From CAXBDP01 sp963974465 (GTDB taxonomy: Bacteria; Bacteroidota; Bacteroidia; Cytophagales; Cyclobacteriaceae): 64,000 bases of DNA. A program made the position numbers and the translations under genes. The notes under the pieces were generated by a model, which was given only the letters and a program-made list of their open reading frames with translations, was not told where the DNA came from and made no database searches. The stretch is from assembly GCA_049340005.1 (NCBI GenBank), contig JBMPIY010000004.1, one strand, 5' to 3'. Positions 27,069 to 36,561 of this stretch are shown here, one piece after another (within the stretch, counting starts at the first letter, position 1; each line of letters starts with the position of its first letter).

Positions 27069-29585
27069 ATGCCTGCCAATAATTTCAATATCTCAGGGCT
27101 AAGCGAAGAGCAGGTAATTAGATCAAGAGAAAAATTTGGCCTAAATAAAATCATTCCCAAAAAGCAAAACGAATTCGTAGAAGCCGTAAAACAGATATTT
27201 AAGGATCCAATGGTTCTTTTACTTTTGGTTGCTTCTACTATCTATTTTGTAAGCGGACAAACAGGTGATGGGCTATTTCTTTTAGCAGCAATTGTACTCA
27301 TTGCTTCTATTTCCTTATTCCAACACACTAGAAGTAAGAATGCCTTAGACAAATTAAAATATTTCTCTCAGCCCCAATGCAAAGTCATTCGAGATGGGAA
27401 AGTTCAAGAAATAAAAAGTGAAGATGTAGTAATTGGTGATGCTCTTATGGTAGAAGAAGGTACACTTATTACCGCTGACGGCACCATCGTTCACTCCAAC
27501 GACTTTTCAGTTAGCGAGGCAATTCTCACGGGCGAGTCGCTTTCAGTTTTTAAGGACGCCTCCAAAGAAGATAAGTTCATTTACAGCGGAACAATGGTCG
27601 TAAGCGGCTTAGCCATTGCCACTGTTACTTCCATTGGCAACGAAACTAAGCTGGGCAAAATTGGAACAAGTTTAGAGAACATCAGCACCGAAAAAACGCC
27701 TCTGGAACTACAAATTGCCAATTTTGTGAAGAAAATGGCCATTGCTGGAGCAGTGGTATTTATCATTGTGTGGGTCATCAATTATATAAATTCCCAAGAC
27801 CTATTGACAAGTCTATTGCAATCCCTCACACTTGCAATGAGTATTTTGCCTGAAGAGATTCCTGTGGCATTTGTCACTTTTATGGCATTAGGCGCTTGGC
27901 GACTTATGAAGATGGGTATTGTAGTAAAGCAAATGAAAACGGTTGAAACCCTAGGCAGCGCTACAGTAATTTGTACCGACAAAACAGGGACGATCACCGA
28001 GAATAAAATGAGCCTCGCAAAGCTGTATTTATTATCAACCAATCAAATTTTTGAGCCTGATAAAGAACTTACTGCAAATGAAAAAGAGCTAATTGAACTG
28101 GCAATGTGGGCAAGTGAACCCATCCCTTTTGATCCAATGGAGCTTTCTTTGCATCAGGCCTATAGCAATTCTGCGAAAACTGATGATCGCCCAAACTACC
28201 AGCTTGTACATGAATATCCGCTTGGCGGAAAACCCCCAATGATGACACATGTATTTGCAGATAAAAAAGGCAATAGAATTATAGCAGCCAAAGGCGCACC
28301 AGAAGCGCTTGTCCAAGTATCGGATTTATCTGAAACCGAAAAGGAGCAGATTCAATCTGCTATTGAACTATTAGCAACAGATGGATATCGCGTATTGGGT
28401 GTTGGAGTATCTACCTTTACTGGCCAAGACTATCCTGCAAAGCAGCAAGATTTGCCTTTTCAATTTAAAGGAATAGTCGCACTTTACGATCCCCCGAAAA
28501 AGAACATTCAGAAAGTGCTGCAAGATTTTTATACTGCAGGTATCTCCGTGAAAATAATCACGGGTGATAATGCTTTGACCACCGCAGCAATTGCCAAGGA
28601 AATCAATTTCAGAGATTATGACAAGAGCATTTCAGGCGATGAATTGATGCAAATGCAAGAAGATGAGCTCAAGACTTGTGTAGCCTCCACCGCAATATTT
28701 ACTCGAATGTTTCCTGAAGCCAAATTGAAGATTATAAATGCTCTAAAATCTAATAATCAAATTGTAGCAATGACAGGAGATGGCGTGAACGATGGCCCTG
28801 CCCTCAAAGCAGCACATATCGGAATAGCAATGGGCAAAAAAGGAAGCGAAATTGCCAAACAAGCCGCCTCGCTAATTTTATTACAAGATGACCTTTCCAA
28901 AATGGTGGATGCAATAGCCATGGGAAGGAAGATTTACACAAATCTGAAAAAGGCCATTCAATATATCATCTCCATTCATATTCCGATTATTCTCACAGTA
29001 TTTATTCCCTTAGCTTTAGGATGGATCTACCCAAATATTTTCTCACCCATTCATATCATCTTCCTCGAACTGATAATGGGGCCAACATGCTCTATCATTT
29101 ACGAAAATGAGCCTATGGAAAAAAATACAATGAATCAGCAGCCCAAGGAATTAACAACGTCCTTCTTCAATACCAAAGAGCTTTCTATCAGTATTGTTCA
29201 AGGCTTGATGATAACAGCAGGAACCTTGTTTATTTATCAGTACGGAGTATTAAATGGATATAATGAATCACTCACACGCACTATGGTCTTCACGGTTCTA
29301 ATCGCTGCCAACATATTCCTCACTTTAGTGAATCGCTCCTTCTATTACTCAATTTTCACCACTTTGAAATACAAGAACAACCTCGTCCTATTAATCATAG
29401 CCATCACCTTAGCTGTGGTTGGGCTTATTTTATTTGTTAAGCCTTTGACTAGCTTTTTTGAGTTTCAACAACTAGACATGATGCAAATTATGCTTTGTAT
29501 GGGTATTGGAGCTATTTCTGTAGTTTGGTTTGAGGTGGTGAAGGTCTTTAAAAGAAACAGTCAAAAGCAACTAGGCAATTCATGA
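27069..29585 (+). CDS. Cation-transporting P-type ATPase, Ca2+ (P2) type
   Basis: The protein hydrolyses ATP through an Asp-phosphate to move a cation across the inner membrane. The landmarks are complete: N-terminal GLSEEQVIRSREKFGLN, TGES (154-157), ILPEEIP in helix 4, the phosphorylated Asp304 in DKTGTITENK, KGAPEA in the nucleotide domain, and GDGVNDGPAL from about residue 570. Ten helices can be drawn. No heavy-metal CPC or HMA domain is present, so Ca2+ (or Mn2+) is the likely ion. The ATG at 27069 starts just before the conserved N-terminus; an in-frame TTG at 26955 would add 38 atypical residues. Confidence 0.88.
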   Translation: MPANNFNISGLSEEQVIRSREKFGLNKIIPKKQNEFVEAVKQIFKDPMVLLLLVASTIYFVSGQTGDGLFLLAAIVLIASISLFQHTRSKNALDKLKYFSQPQCKVIRDGKVQEIKSEDVVIGDALMVEEGTLITADGTIVHSNDFSVSEAILTGESLSVFKDASKEDKFIYSGTMVVSGLAIATVTSIGNETKLGKIGTSLENISTEKTPLELQIANFVKKMAIAGAVVFIIVWVINYINSQDLLTSLLQSLTLAMSILPEEIPVAFVTFMALGAWRLMKMGIVVKQMKTVETLGSATVICTDKTGTITENKMSLAKLYLLSTNQIFEPDKELTANEKELIELAMWASEPIPFDPMELSLHQAYSNSAKTDDRPNYQLVHEYPLGGKPPMMTHVFADKKGNRIIAAKGAPEALVQVSDLSETEKEQIQSAIELLATDGYRVLGVGVSTFTGQDYPAKQQDLPFQFKGIVALYDPPKKNIQKVLQDFYTAGISVKIITGDNALTTAAIAKEINFRDYDKSISGDELMQMQEDELKTCVASTAIFTRMFPEAKLKIINALKSNNQIVAMTGDGVNDGPALKAAHIGIAMGKKGSEIAKQAASLILLQDDLSKMVDAIAMGRKIYTNLKKAIQYIISIHIPIILTVFIPLALGWIYPNIFSPIHIIFLELIMGPTCSIIYENEPMEKNTMNQQPKELTTSFFNTKELSISIVQGLMITAGTLFIYQYGVLNGYNESLTRTMVFTVLIAANIFLTLVNRSFYYSIFTTLKYKNNLVLLIIAITLAVVGLILFVKPLTSFFEFQQLDMMQIMLCMGIGAISVVWFEVVKVFKRNSQKQLGNS

Positions 29586-29737
29586 TCAGTAAATTTTGGA
29601 TAGAAAGCTTCCCTCCCGCTTTCTATTAAGAGTAGAATAAGCAGTTTAAAAAAATATTTAATGATAAAAAATACATTTTTATTGTTTATCAATAATTATT
29701 TATTTTTATTTGCAATATAATATTCAAAACTAAACTC

Positions 29738-30277
29738 ATGAAGCAAAACACAGCAACCATTATGATCATCATGCATGTAATCGCTTGGGTCATATTTATT
29801 GGCTTCTGCATAAAGACAGGCGCCCTAATTTTTTCCGCACTTGTCAGTTTTTTCATCAACCCCGCTGGAGCAAGCGACCTATACTTAGGTCTAGACTTGT
29901 CCAATTTGTTTGACTATGACAAATGGCATTATGGCTTACTCATTTCATTGGTTGTTTTCATTTCAGGCTTGCAGGCTTACATTTTTTACTTGCTGATAAA
30001 GATATTTATGAAGCTAAATTTGGTGCAGCCATTTAGTCAAGAGATTGCAAAACTGATTACTAAAATTAGCTATGTAGCACTTGAAATAGCGATTCTTCAT
30101 ATCATAGTAAGTGGATATAGTGACTGGCTAGTAAAGCGGGAGGTTATAATTCCAAGCTTACACGATTATCTTGGTGGAGCATCTGAGTTTTTGCTATTAG
30201 GAGGAATTATCTTTGTGATTGCACAAATTTTCAAAAGAGGCCTTGAAATTCAAGCTGAAAACGAACTAACAATATAA
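29738..30277 (+). CDS. DUF2975-type integral membrane protein (second copy)
   Basis: The 179-residue protein has four hydrophobic segments (about residues 9-37, 63-88, 103-122, 144-165) and the QPFSQEIAKLITKISYVA stretch that corresponds to HPFSIENAQRIKYIA of the first copy at 8135. It is shorter because the first extracytoplasmic loop is reduced. An octamer (30136-30143) encodes Lys-Arg-Glu-Val. The gene ends two bases before an XRE regulator, exactly as in the first pair, and both share TTATTTGCA...ATTCAA upstream. The function is unknown. Confidence 0.72.
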   Translation: MKQNTATIMIIMHVIAWVIFIGFCIKTGALIFSALVSFFINPAGASDLYLGLDLSNLFDYDKWHYGLLISLVVFISGLQAYIFYLLIKIFMKLNLVQPFSQEIAKLITKISYVALEIAILHIIVSGYSDWLVKREVIIPSLHDYLGGASEFLLLGGIIFVIAQIFKRGLEIQAENELTI

Positions 30278-30279
30278 AC

Positions 30280-30489
30280 ATGCCTATAGTAGTAAATTTA
30301 GATGTAATGATGGCAAAGAGAAAGATGTCGCTAAACGAGCTTTCTGAGAAGGTGGATCTTACATTATCTAACCTGTCGATTCTTAAAACTGGCAAGGCAA
30401 AAGCAATCCGATTCAGCACGCTAGAGGCAATATGCAAGGCATTGGATTGCCAGCCCGGCGACTTGCTTGAATTTAGTAAGGAAGAGTAA
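30280..30489 (+). CDS. Small XRE-family (YozG-like) transcriptional regulator (second copy)
   Basis: A 69-residue Cro/CI-type helix-turn-helix protein. MSLNELSEKVDLTLSNLSILKTGK covers the DNA-binding helices and TLEAICKALDCQPGDLL the rest. It aligns over its full length with the 8806-9009 protein, with more differences in the recognition region (GISMTNLSLIK versus DLTLSNLSILK), which suggests similar but not identical operators. It is coupled to the membrane-protein gene by a two-base gap. Confidence 0.88.
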   Translation: MPIVVNLDVMMAKRKMSLNELSEKVDLTLSNLSILKTGKAKAIRFSTLEAICKALDCQPGDLLEFSKEE

Positions 30490-30618
30490 TTTGATGAATT
30501 GAAAATTATTATACTACCTATTAATCAACAAGTTAAAAAGTAATCTGTAAAATAATTTCCGAATTATGTGAGATTGAGACTACTGCTGCGAATAATAGAA
30601 CAAACGAAATAAAAGGAC

Positions 30619-30717
30619 ATGAATCTCATGGCAGTAGCCAAAATCATTCGCTTGAGGAAAGCCTCACTTCAACGTGTTAATTGGAGAATCGAGTTGGTAA
30701 AAATTGAATGGACATGA
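30619..30717 (+). CDS. Possible 32-residue leader peptide before the sigma factor
   Basis: ATG at 30619 follows AAAAGGAC, a fair ribosome-binding site for this genome, and opens a basic peptide (MNLMAVAKIIRLRKASLQRV, then 12 more residues). Its TGA overlaps an ATG of the sigma-factor gene at 30714 as ATGA, which would allow translational coupling. It may equally be chance. Confidence 0.25.
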   Translation: MNLMAVAKIIRLRKASLQRVNWRIELVKIEWT

Positions 30718-31232
30718 ATCAACAAATCAATGATCCAACGTCGATTCAATTCGAAGAGTATCTTGAAGAAAGTAAAGGAATCATTTACAAAGTAGCTAGC
30801 TCCTATTGTAATGATGCTGACGACCGAAAGGACTTAATCCAAGAGATTATCATCCAATTGTGGAGAGCGTACCGCCGATACAATGGCTCAGTAAAGCTCT
30901 CAACTTGGACATACCGTGTGGCTTTGAATGTGGCAATTTCTTATTACCGAAAAGACGCCAAGCGGAAAACTATAATGACTGATTTGCCGGGCAGTTTGGT
31001 GGATATTGTTGCCGATAAACACCCGCCCGCCAGTGAAGAAAAGTTCGATCAACTGCAACAGTTCATTTCAGAGCTAAAAGAAGTTGATAGAATCCTGACC
31101 ATTCTGTATTTGGAAGATAAAAGTCAGAAGGAAATCGCTGAAATAATGGGTTTAAGCGAAACGAATGTCTCGACCAAAATAGGTCGGATTAAAGAGAAAC
31201 TGAGAGTTAAATTTCAACTTAGCAATCGATAA
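30708..31232 (+). CDS. ECF-type RNA polymerase sigma factor
   Basis: The protein (174 residues) has sigma region 2 (YKVASSYCNDADDRKDLIQEIIIQLWRA, then KLSTWTYRVALNVAISYYRK) and region 4 (ILTILYLEDKSQKEIAEIMG followed by LSETNVSTKIGRIKEKL). It lacks regions 1 and 3, as in group 4 sigma factors. A second ATG at 30714 is an equally good start. The stop is followed at once (one-base gap) by a membrane protein with the position of an anti-sigma factor. The regulon is unknown but may include the two following genes. Confidence 0.88.
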   Translation: MDMNQQINDPTSIQFEEYLEESKGIIYKVASSYCNDADDRKDLIQEIIIQLWRAYRRYNGSVKLSTWTYRVALNVAISYYRKDAKRKTIMTDLPGSLVDIVADKHPPASEEKFDQLQQFISELKEVDRILTILYLEDKSQKEIAEIMGLSETNVSTKIGRIKEKLRVKFQLSNR

Positions 31233-31233
31233 A

Positions 31234-31869
31234 ATGAACGAAGCAGAATTAAAAAGTATTTGGCGATCCTACGATCAAAGAATTGATGAGATGCTTGCCA
31301 TCAATAAGCAACAACTGCATCAGTTGCAAAAAGAAAAGGCTGATTCCAAAATACAATCCTTTATACGTAACCATGTACGCGTAATGCTGCTTGGTTTATT
31401 GTGGATATTCGCATTGTTTTTTTTGGCAGTGAATACATTAGATAATACCTACTTCGTGGTTTCATTGAGTGGCATTATCCTGTTCAATATATTCGCTGTT
31501 CTTATTTACCTGCGACATATTATTATACTTGGCTCTATAGATATTGCTGAGAGCATAAATCAAACTCAGCAAAAACTTGCCAAAGTGTATACTTCCTACA
31601 CCAATTCTGGTCGAGTACTATTATTGCAAGCTCCATTTTTCTGCACCTGGTGGTACACGGAAGAGTTAGTCCAAAATGGCGGCATGGTATTCTGGATAAT
31701 TCAACTGATAATAGTGACTGTCTTCATATTCCTTTCTATTTTCTTATTTATCAAACTATCACCCCGCAACCCTTCTAACAAATGGCGTAATTGGTCCAAC
31801 AAGTACTTCGGTGCTGAAAAATTGCAAAAAGCCATGGACTTCTTGAAGGCTGTGGAAGATGAAAATTAA
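31234..31869 (+). CDS. Four-helix membrane protein, probable partner of the sigma factor
   Basis: About 50 charged N-terminal residues (KSIWRSYDQRIDEMLAINKQ onward) precede four hydrophobic helices (about residues 50-66, 72-92, 128-145 and 149-170) and a polar tail. Cytosolic N-terminus plus membrane helices directly after an ECF sigma gene is the layout of membrane anti-sigma factors, but no zinc-binding ASD motif is seen. The role is therefore inferred from position. It starts one base after the sigma stop. Confidence 0.6.
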   Translation: MNEAELKSIWRSYDQRIDEMLAINKQQLHQLQKEKADSKIQSFIRNHVRVMLLGLLWIFALFFLAVNTLDNTYFVVSLSGIILFNIFAVLIYLRHIIILGSIDIAESINQTQQKLAKVYTSYTNSGRVLLLQAPFFCTWWYTEELVQNGGMVFWIIQLIIVTVFIFLSIFLFIKLSPRNPSNKWRNWSNKYFGAEKLQKAMDFLKAVEDEN

Positions 31870-31893
31870 TTAATTCACAAACCCCACTAACTT

Positions 31894-32463
31894 ATGAAAA
31901 CCTTATTTAAAAGCACTGTGCTCATAGCATGTGTATCAGCCCTCCTATTGGCAAATGCCTGCAATCGTCAAAATGAATCGTCTGCTCAACGCTCAGATGA
32001 AGTTAGTATTCCTGACATTGATATACACTCAGCCGTACTTGCTGATAATATTGAAGTGGTGAAGCAGCATATTGCGGGAGGTACAGATATCAACAGCAAG
32101 GATCCTTTTGGTGGATCAAGCCCACTAACTAGTGCCGCAGTATTTGGCAAAACCGAAATCGCAAAAATACTCTTAGAAGCGGGAGCAGATGTGAATTTGA
32201 CAAATAATGAGGGTTCCACAGCATTGCATTCTGCTGCGTTCTTTTGCCATTCTGATATTGTCCAACTACTTCTGGATTATGATGCAGATAAAAGCATAAA
32301 GAACATCTATGGACAAACTCCTTATGAATCTGTAGCTGGGCAATTCAGTGAAGTAAAACCTGCCTACGAAAGCTTAGGAACTATGCTTGAACCAATGGGA
32401 TTGAAAATCGATTTGGACTACCTCGAAAAAACAAGGCCTCAGATTGCAGCAATGCTCAGATAA
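31894..32463 (+). CDS. Ankyrin-repeat lipoprotein
   Basis: A lipoprotein signal (VSALLLANACNRQ) is followed by about four ankyrin repeats: DIHSAVLADNIEVVKQHIAG, NSKDPFGGSSPLTSAAVFGK, NLTNNEGSTALHSAAFFCHS, then KNIYGQTPYESV. Ankyrin repeats mediate protein binding; a lipidated, exported form would act in the periplasm or at the outer membrane. It lies 24 bases after the putative anti-sigma gene and probably belongs to the same operon. The octamer at 32074-32081 codes Ala-Gly-Gly in the first repeat. Confidence 0.8.
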   Translation: MKTLFKSTVLIACVSALLLANACNRQNESSAQRSDEVSIPDIDIHSAVLADNIEVVKQHIAGGTDINSKDPFGGSSPLTSAAVFGKTEIAKILLEAGADVNLTNNEGSTALHSAAFFCHSDIVQLLLDYDADKSIKNIYGQTPYESVAGQFSEVKPAYESLGTMLEPMGLKIDLDYLEKTRPQIAAMLR

Positions 32464-32482
32464 GTAATAAAAATCTATCACT

Positions 32483-33538
32483 ATGAATACAACCGATAGA
32501 CGCCACGATATCGATTGGTTGAGGGTAATTGCTATTGGCTTGCTTCTCATATACCATGTTGCAATTTGTTTTCAGCCTTGGGGATTATTCATTGGGTTCA
32601 TTACCAATAAAGAACCCTGGCTTGAACTATGGACACCTATGACATTGCTTAATATTTGGAGAATCCCACTACTCTTCTTTGTATCTGGTATGGGTGTATA
32701 TTTCGCTACTCAAAGTAGAACTTGGCAACAATTAATCAAAGAAAGAGCTAAAAGGATTTTATTGCCATTTGTCTTTGGAGTTATTTGTATTGTCCCTATT
32801 CAAATGGGTCTATTGCAGTACCACTACAATTGGGAAATATCTTATACGCCCAACCCTGCACATCTTTGGTTTTTAGGAAACATATTTATTTATGTGCTTC
32901 TATTTACTCCTCTAATTATTTATCTCAAATCAAATGCGGGAGGGAAAATTATTGCTTTCATCAAAAATGGATTAAGTCATCCAATTGGTTTACTCCTTGT
33001 TTTTGCACTTTTTGGCTTGGAAGCAATCTGGGTAAAGCCGGTTCCTTTCGAATTGTATGCTATGACTTGGCACGGATTCTTTCTAGGTCTAATCGCATTT
33101 ATAGCTGGCTATTGTTTCGTTTTGAGTGGTTCAGGATTTTGGACCATGATCGACAAATTTCGGTGGCTGATTTTAGCATTAGCCATATCCCTATATGTAT
33201 ATAGATTTAGTCAAATGCCTTTAAGCGTTTCTGCTTTACAGTTAGCCATCGAGTCAAACCTTTGGATATTGGCAATATTCGCATTTGGTTACCGACATTT
33301 GAATAAATCGAGCAAAACGCTCAGCTATTTAAGCCAAGCATGCTATCCTGTTTATATCATTCACATGATTGTATTGTATCTGGCAGGGATGCTTATTTTT
33401 CCTTTAGAATTGGCAGTAGAGTTGAAATTTATGGCAACAGTCGTTATTACAAGCTTTGGTAGCTTGTTGATTTATGAGTTGCTCATTAGACGTTTCAAAG
33501 TGACAAGGCTGTTATTTGGCTTGAAAATGAATTCTTAA
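32483..33538 (+). CDS. Acyltransferase family 3 membrane protein (OpgC-like)
   Basis: A 351-residue protein with about ten transmembrane helices. The N-terminal RRHDIDWLRVIAIGLLLIYHV holds the family's conserved Arg/His at the membrane face, and WRIPLLFFVSGMGVYFA is the second conserved segment; AHLWFLGNIFIYVLLF follows. Family 3 enzymes move acyl groups from cytosolic donors to extracytoplasmic glycans or lipids; OpgC succinylates osmoregulated glucans. The acceptor here is unknown. It follows the ankyrin lipoprotein by 19 bases, and a strong terminator closes the operon. Confidence 0.82.
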   Translation: MNTTDRRHDIDWLRVIAIGLLLIYHVAICFQPWGLFIGFITNKEPWLELWTPMTLLNIWRIPLLFFVSGMGVYFATQSRTWQQLIKERAKRILLPFVFGVICIVPIQMGLLQYHYNWEISYTPNPAHLWFLGNIFIYVLLFTPLIIYLKSNAGGKIIAFIKNGLSHPIGLLLVFALFGLEAIWVKPVPFELYAMTWHGFFLGLIAFIAGYCFVLSGSGFWTMIDKFRWLILALAISLYVYRFSQMPLSVSALQLAIESNLWILAIFAFGYRHLNKSSKTLSYLSQACYPVYIIHMIVLYLAGMLIFPLELAVELKFMATVVITSFGSLLIYELLIRRFKVTRLLFGLKMNS

Positions 33539-33540
33539 TA

Positions 33541-33576
33541 AAAAAGGTCAACCCTTCTCAAGTTGACCTCTTTTAT
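33541..33576. terminator. Bidirectional terminator between the acyltransferase and gcvP
   Basis: AGGTCAAC (33545-33552) pairs with GTTGACCT (33562-33569) and is flanked by A-rich and T-rich tracts on either side. It sits between convergent genes and can serve both. Confidence 0.82.
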
Positions 33577-33597
33577 TAAATATCTATCAGATTAAAA

Positions 33598-36507
33598 TTA
33601 AGCTAAGCTTTCTTCACTTTCAGCATATTCATCGATTGGGATGCAGCTACAAACTAGGTTACGATCGCCGTAAGCAGAATCCACCCGTCCTACTGTAGGC
33701 CAGAATTTGTTACTACGCGTATAATCTAGTGGGAAAGCTGCCTTTTCACGACTATATGCATGATTCCATTCATTCGCTGTGATTACCGCAGCAGTATGCG
33801 GAGCATTTTTCAATACATTATCCAACTTATCTTCTGTGCCTTCAGCAATCTCTACAATTTCCTTGCGGATGCTCACCATTGCATCGCAGAAGCGATCTAG
33901 TTCAGATTTGGTTTCACTTTCGGTTGGCTCTATCATCATAGTTCCTCCAACTGGGAATGATACTGTTGGTGCATGAAAACCATAATCCATTAAGCGCTTA
34001 GCGATATCTTCCACCTCCACGCCTGAGCGCTTGAAGTTACGGCAATCTATGATCATTTCGTGAGCACTTCGGCCTTTACTACCTGTGTAAAGCACGTCAT
34101 AGCTTCCTTCCAAACGCTTCTTGATATAGTTGGCATTGAGGATAGCTATTTTAGTAGCATTTGTCAATCCCTCCGCTCCCATTAATGCAATGTAAGTATA
34201 AGAGATAAGTAATATACTTGCGCTGCCATAAGGTGCAGCCGAAATAGCTGTGATTGCCGTATCCCCACCAGTTTCTACCAAAGCGTGACCAGGAAGGAAT
34301 GGTGCTAAATGCTTCGCCACACATATTGGACCCATACCTGGGCCACCACCACCATGAGGAATACAGAATGTTTTATGTAAGTTCAAATGACAAACATCAG
34401 CACCAATCATAGCCGGACTTGTAAGTCCAACTTGCGCGTTCATATTAGCGCCATCCATATACACTTGGCCACCATGTTGATGAATGATGTCGCAAATTTC
34501 TTTGATACTTTCTTCGAATACTCCGTGAGTTGACGGATATGTCACCATCAAAGCTGCGAGCACATCTTTGTACTGTTCTGCTTTATCACGTAAGTCTTCC
34601 ACATCGATATTGCCTCTTTCGTCGCATTTCACGATTACCACCTTCATGCCGGCCATTACTGCAGAAGCTGGATTGGTACCATGCGCAGAAGATGGAATAA
34701 GAGCAATGTTGCGATGATCGTCTCCATTCTCAAGGTGGAAGGCACGAATTACCATTAGGCCGGCATATTCGCCTTGAGCACCTGAATTTGGCTGTAAGGA
34801 TACCGCATCAAATCCAGTGATTTCTGCTAACCAATTTTCAAGATTATTGAAAATATGCTGATAGCCTTCCGTTTGATCTAGTGGAGCAAATGGATGAAGA
34901 TTTCCGAATTCAGGCCATGTAACTGGAGCCATTTCAGTAGTGGCATTCAGTTTCATTGTGCAAGATCCAAGTGAAATCATAGAGTGCACTAAAGACAAAT
35001 CTTTGTTTTCTAATCGCTTGATGTATCTGAGCATTTCGTGCTCAGAGTGGTAAAGCTTGAAAACAGGATGCTGTAAATAGGCAGACTTACGAGTAAGTGG
35101 CTCTGGAAAAGTAATTTCTACTTCATCAGCAATAAGGTTCTTCTCAGTTTCGCCGATGTACTTTTCACCTTTCAGCTCAGCAAATACGGCTAATATGTTT
35201 TTTACATCAGCTAGCGTACTTGTTTCATCTAGAGAGATGCTCACTCCTCCCGCTTCATAATACCTGAAGTTCATTTCAGCCGCTTCAGCGATGCTCTTCA
35301 ATTGCAAGCTTTGATCTACATCAAGGTTTATTCTCAATGTATCGAAATACACATCGTTCGATTGGCTATAACCTAATTTCCCAAGACCTTCTTCCAAAGT
35401 CCTAGTCAAGCCATTGATTTTCGCTGCAATATTTTTAAGCCCTTCAGCACCATGATATACGCCATACATTCCCGCCATTACGGCAAGTAGTACTTGGGCC
35501 GTACAAATATTTGAAGTCGCCTTCTCTCTACGAATGTGTTGCTCTCTAGTTTGTAGCGCCATTCTGTAGCCCTTGTTTCCATTGCTATCAATAGAAACAC
35601 CTATAATACGACCTGGAATTGATCGCTTATGCGCATCGAGTGTAGCGAAGTAGGCTGCATGTGGACCGCCATAGCCCATGGGAATACCGAAACGCTGCGT
35701 AGTGCCTACTACCACATCAGCTCCCATTTCACCTGGAGGTGTTATAAGAGTTAATGAAAGCAAATCAGCAGCTACTGCTACAAATACATTTTGCTCTTTT
35801 GCGGCAGCTATAAAATCAGATGGATCGAAGATACGGCCATTTGCATCAGGGTACTGTAATAGAACACCAAAAAGGTTTTCGTCTGTAAGATCTAAGTCCT
35901 CAATTTTACCAATTTGCAAATCGATACCTACTGGGATTGCTCGTGTAGTTAATACATCGATCGTTTGGGGGAATACTCGCTCATCTACAAAAAAGCGAGT
36001 GGATGTTTTCTTATTTCCTTTGCGAAGTCCTGCAAGCATGGTCATGGCTTCTGAGGCAGCAGTGCCTTCATCCAAAAGTGAGGCATTGGCTATTTCCATT
36101 CCAGTAAGCTCCATCACCATCGTTTGGTAATTGATAAGAGCTTCTAAACGGCCTTGGGCTATTTCTGCTTGATAAGGAGTATAGGCAGTGTACCAACCTG
36201 GATTCTCGAGGATATTACGTTGAATAACACCCGGAGTAATCGTACCATAATAACCTAAACCAATGTGATTTTTGAAAAGCTTGTTTTTAGCAGCAACCTT
36301 TTTCAGTTGGTTTAGAAATTCATATTCAGACAAGGGTTCTGGCAAATTCATGGCTTTCTTAAGCCTAATACCTGCCGGGACAGTCTCGTCAATAAGCTGG
36401 TCGAGTGATGCAACGCCAATAGCGGCCAACATTTCCTCCCGCTGTTCTTGATCGGGACTGTTATGTCTTCTTTCAAATAAATCTGTAGTAGATAGCTTAA
36501 TTTTCAT
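33598..36507 (-). CDS. gcvP: Glycine dehydrogenase (decarboxylating), P protein of the glycine cleavage system
   Basis: This is the PLP enzyme that decarboxylates glycine and passes the aminomethyl group to the lipoyl H protein. The single-chain form (969 residues, both halves fused) is present. The N-terminal half has NPGWYTAYTPYQAEIAQGRL and GTTQRFGIPMGYGGPHAAYF. The C-terminal half has SLGSCTMKLNATTEM, SAHGTNPASA and the PLP lysine Lys712 in NLHKTFCIPHGGGGPGMG. gcvT and gcvH are not adjacent, which is common in this phylum. A TAnnTTTG box lies 47 bases upstream; no glycine riboswitch is seen. Confidence 0.96.
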   Translation of the reverse strand: MKIKLSTTDLFERRHNSPDQEQREEMLAAIGVASLDQLIDETVPAGIRLKKAMNLPEPLSEYEFLNQLKKVAAKNKLFKNHIGLGYYGTITPGVIQRNILENPGWYTAYTPYQAEIAQGRLEALINYQTMVMELTGMEIANASLLDEGTAASEAMTMLAGLRKGNKKTSTRFFVDERVFPQTIDVLTTRAIPVGIDLQIGKIEDLDLTDENLFGVLLQYPDANGRIFDPSDFIAAAKEQNVFVAVAADLLSLTLITPPGEMGADVVVGTTQRFGIPMGYGGPHAAYFATLDAHKRSIPGRIIGVSIDSNGNKGYRMALQTREQHIRREKATSNICTAQVLLAVMAGMYGVYHGAEGLKNIAAKINGLTRTLEEGLGKLGYSQSNDVYFDTLRINLDVDQSLQLKSIAEAAEMNFRYYEAGGVSISLDETSTLADVKNILAVFAELKGEKYIGETEKNLIADEVEITFPEPLTRKSAYLQHPVFKLYHSEHEMLRYIKRLENKDLSLVHSMISLGSCTMKLNATTEMAPVTWPEFGNLHPFAPLDQTEGYQHIFNNLENWLAEITGFDAVSLQPNSGAQGEYAGLMVIRAFHLENGDDHRNIALIPSSAHGTNPASAVMAGMKVVIVKCDERGNIDVEDLRDKAEQYKDVLAALMVTYPSTHGVFEESIKEICDIIHQHGGQVYMDGANMNAQVGLTSPAMIGADVCHLNLHKTFCIPHGGGGPGMGPICVAKHLAPFLPGHALVETGGDTAITAISAAPYGSASILLISYTYIALMGAEGLTNATKIAILNANYIKKRLEGSYDVLYTGSKGRSAHEMIIDCRNFKRSGVEVEDIAKRLMDYGFHAPTVSFPVGGTMMIEPTESETKSELDRFCDAMVSIRKEIVEIAEGTEDKLDNVLKNAPHTAAVITANEWNHAYSREKAAFPLDYTRSNKFWPTVGRVDSAYGDRNLVCSCIPIDEYAESEESLA

Positions 36508-36553
36508 TTTTCCTTATCTAAATAGCCTGAATCTAAACTCCTTTTTGGAGCTG

Positions 36554-36561
36554 CAAATGTA
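36554..36561 (-). promoter_or_regulatory. Promoter -7 box of gcvP
   Basis: On the minus strand the sequence reads TACATTTG, an exact match to TAnnTTTG, 47 bases upstream of the gcvP start. The -33 element is not clear. Confidence 0.5.

Noticed and set aside
33779..36130. Long plus-strand reading frames inside gcvP (for example 35678-36130)
   Set aside because: They mirror the codon structure of gcvP on the opposite strand and encode no recognisable motif.
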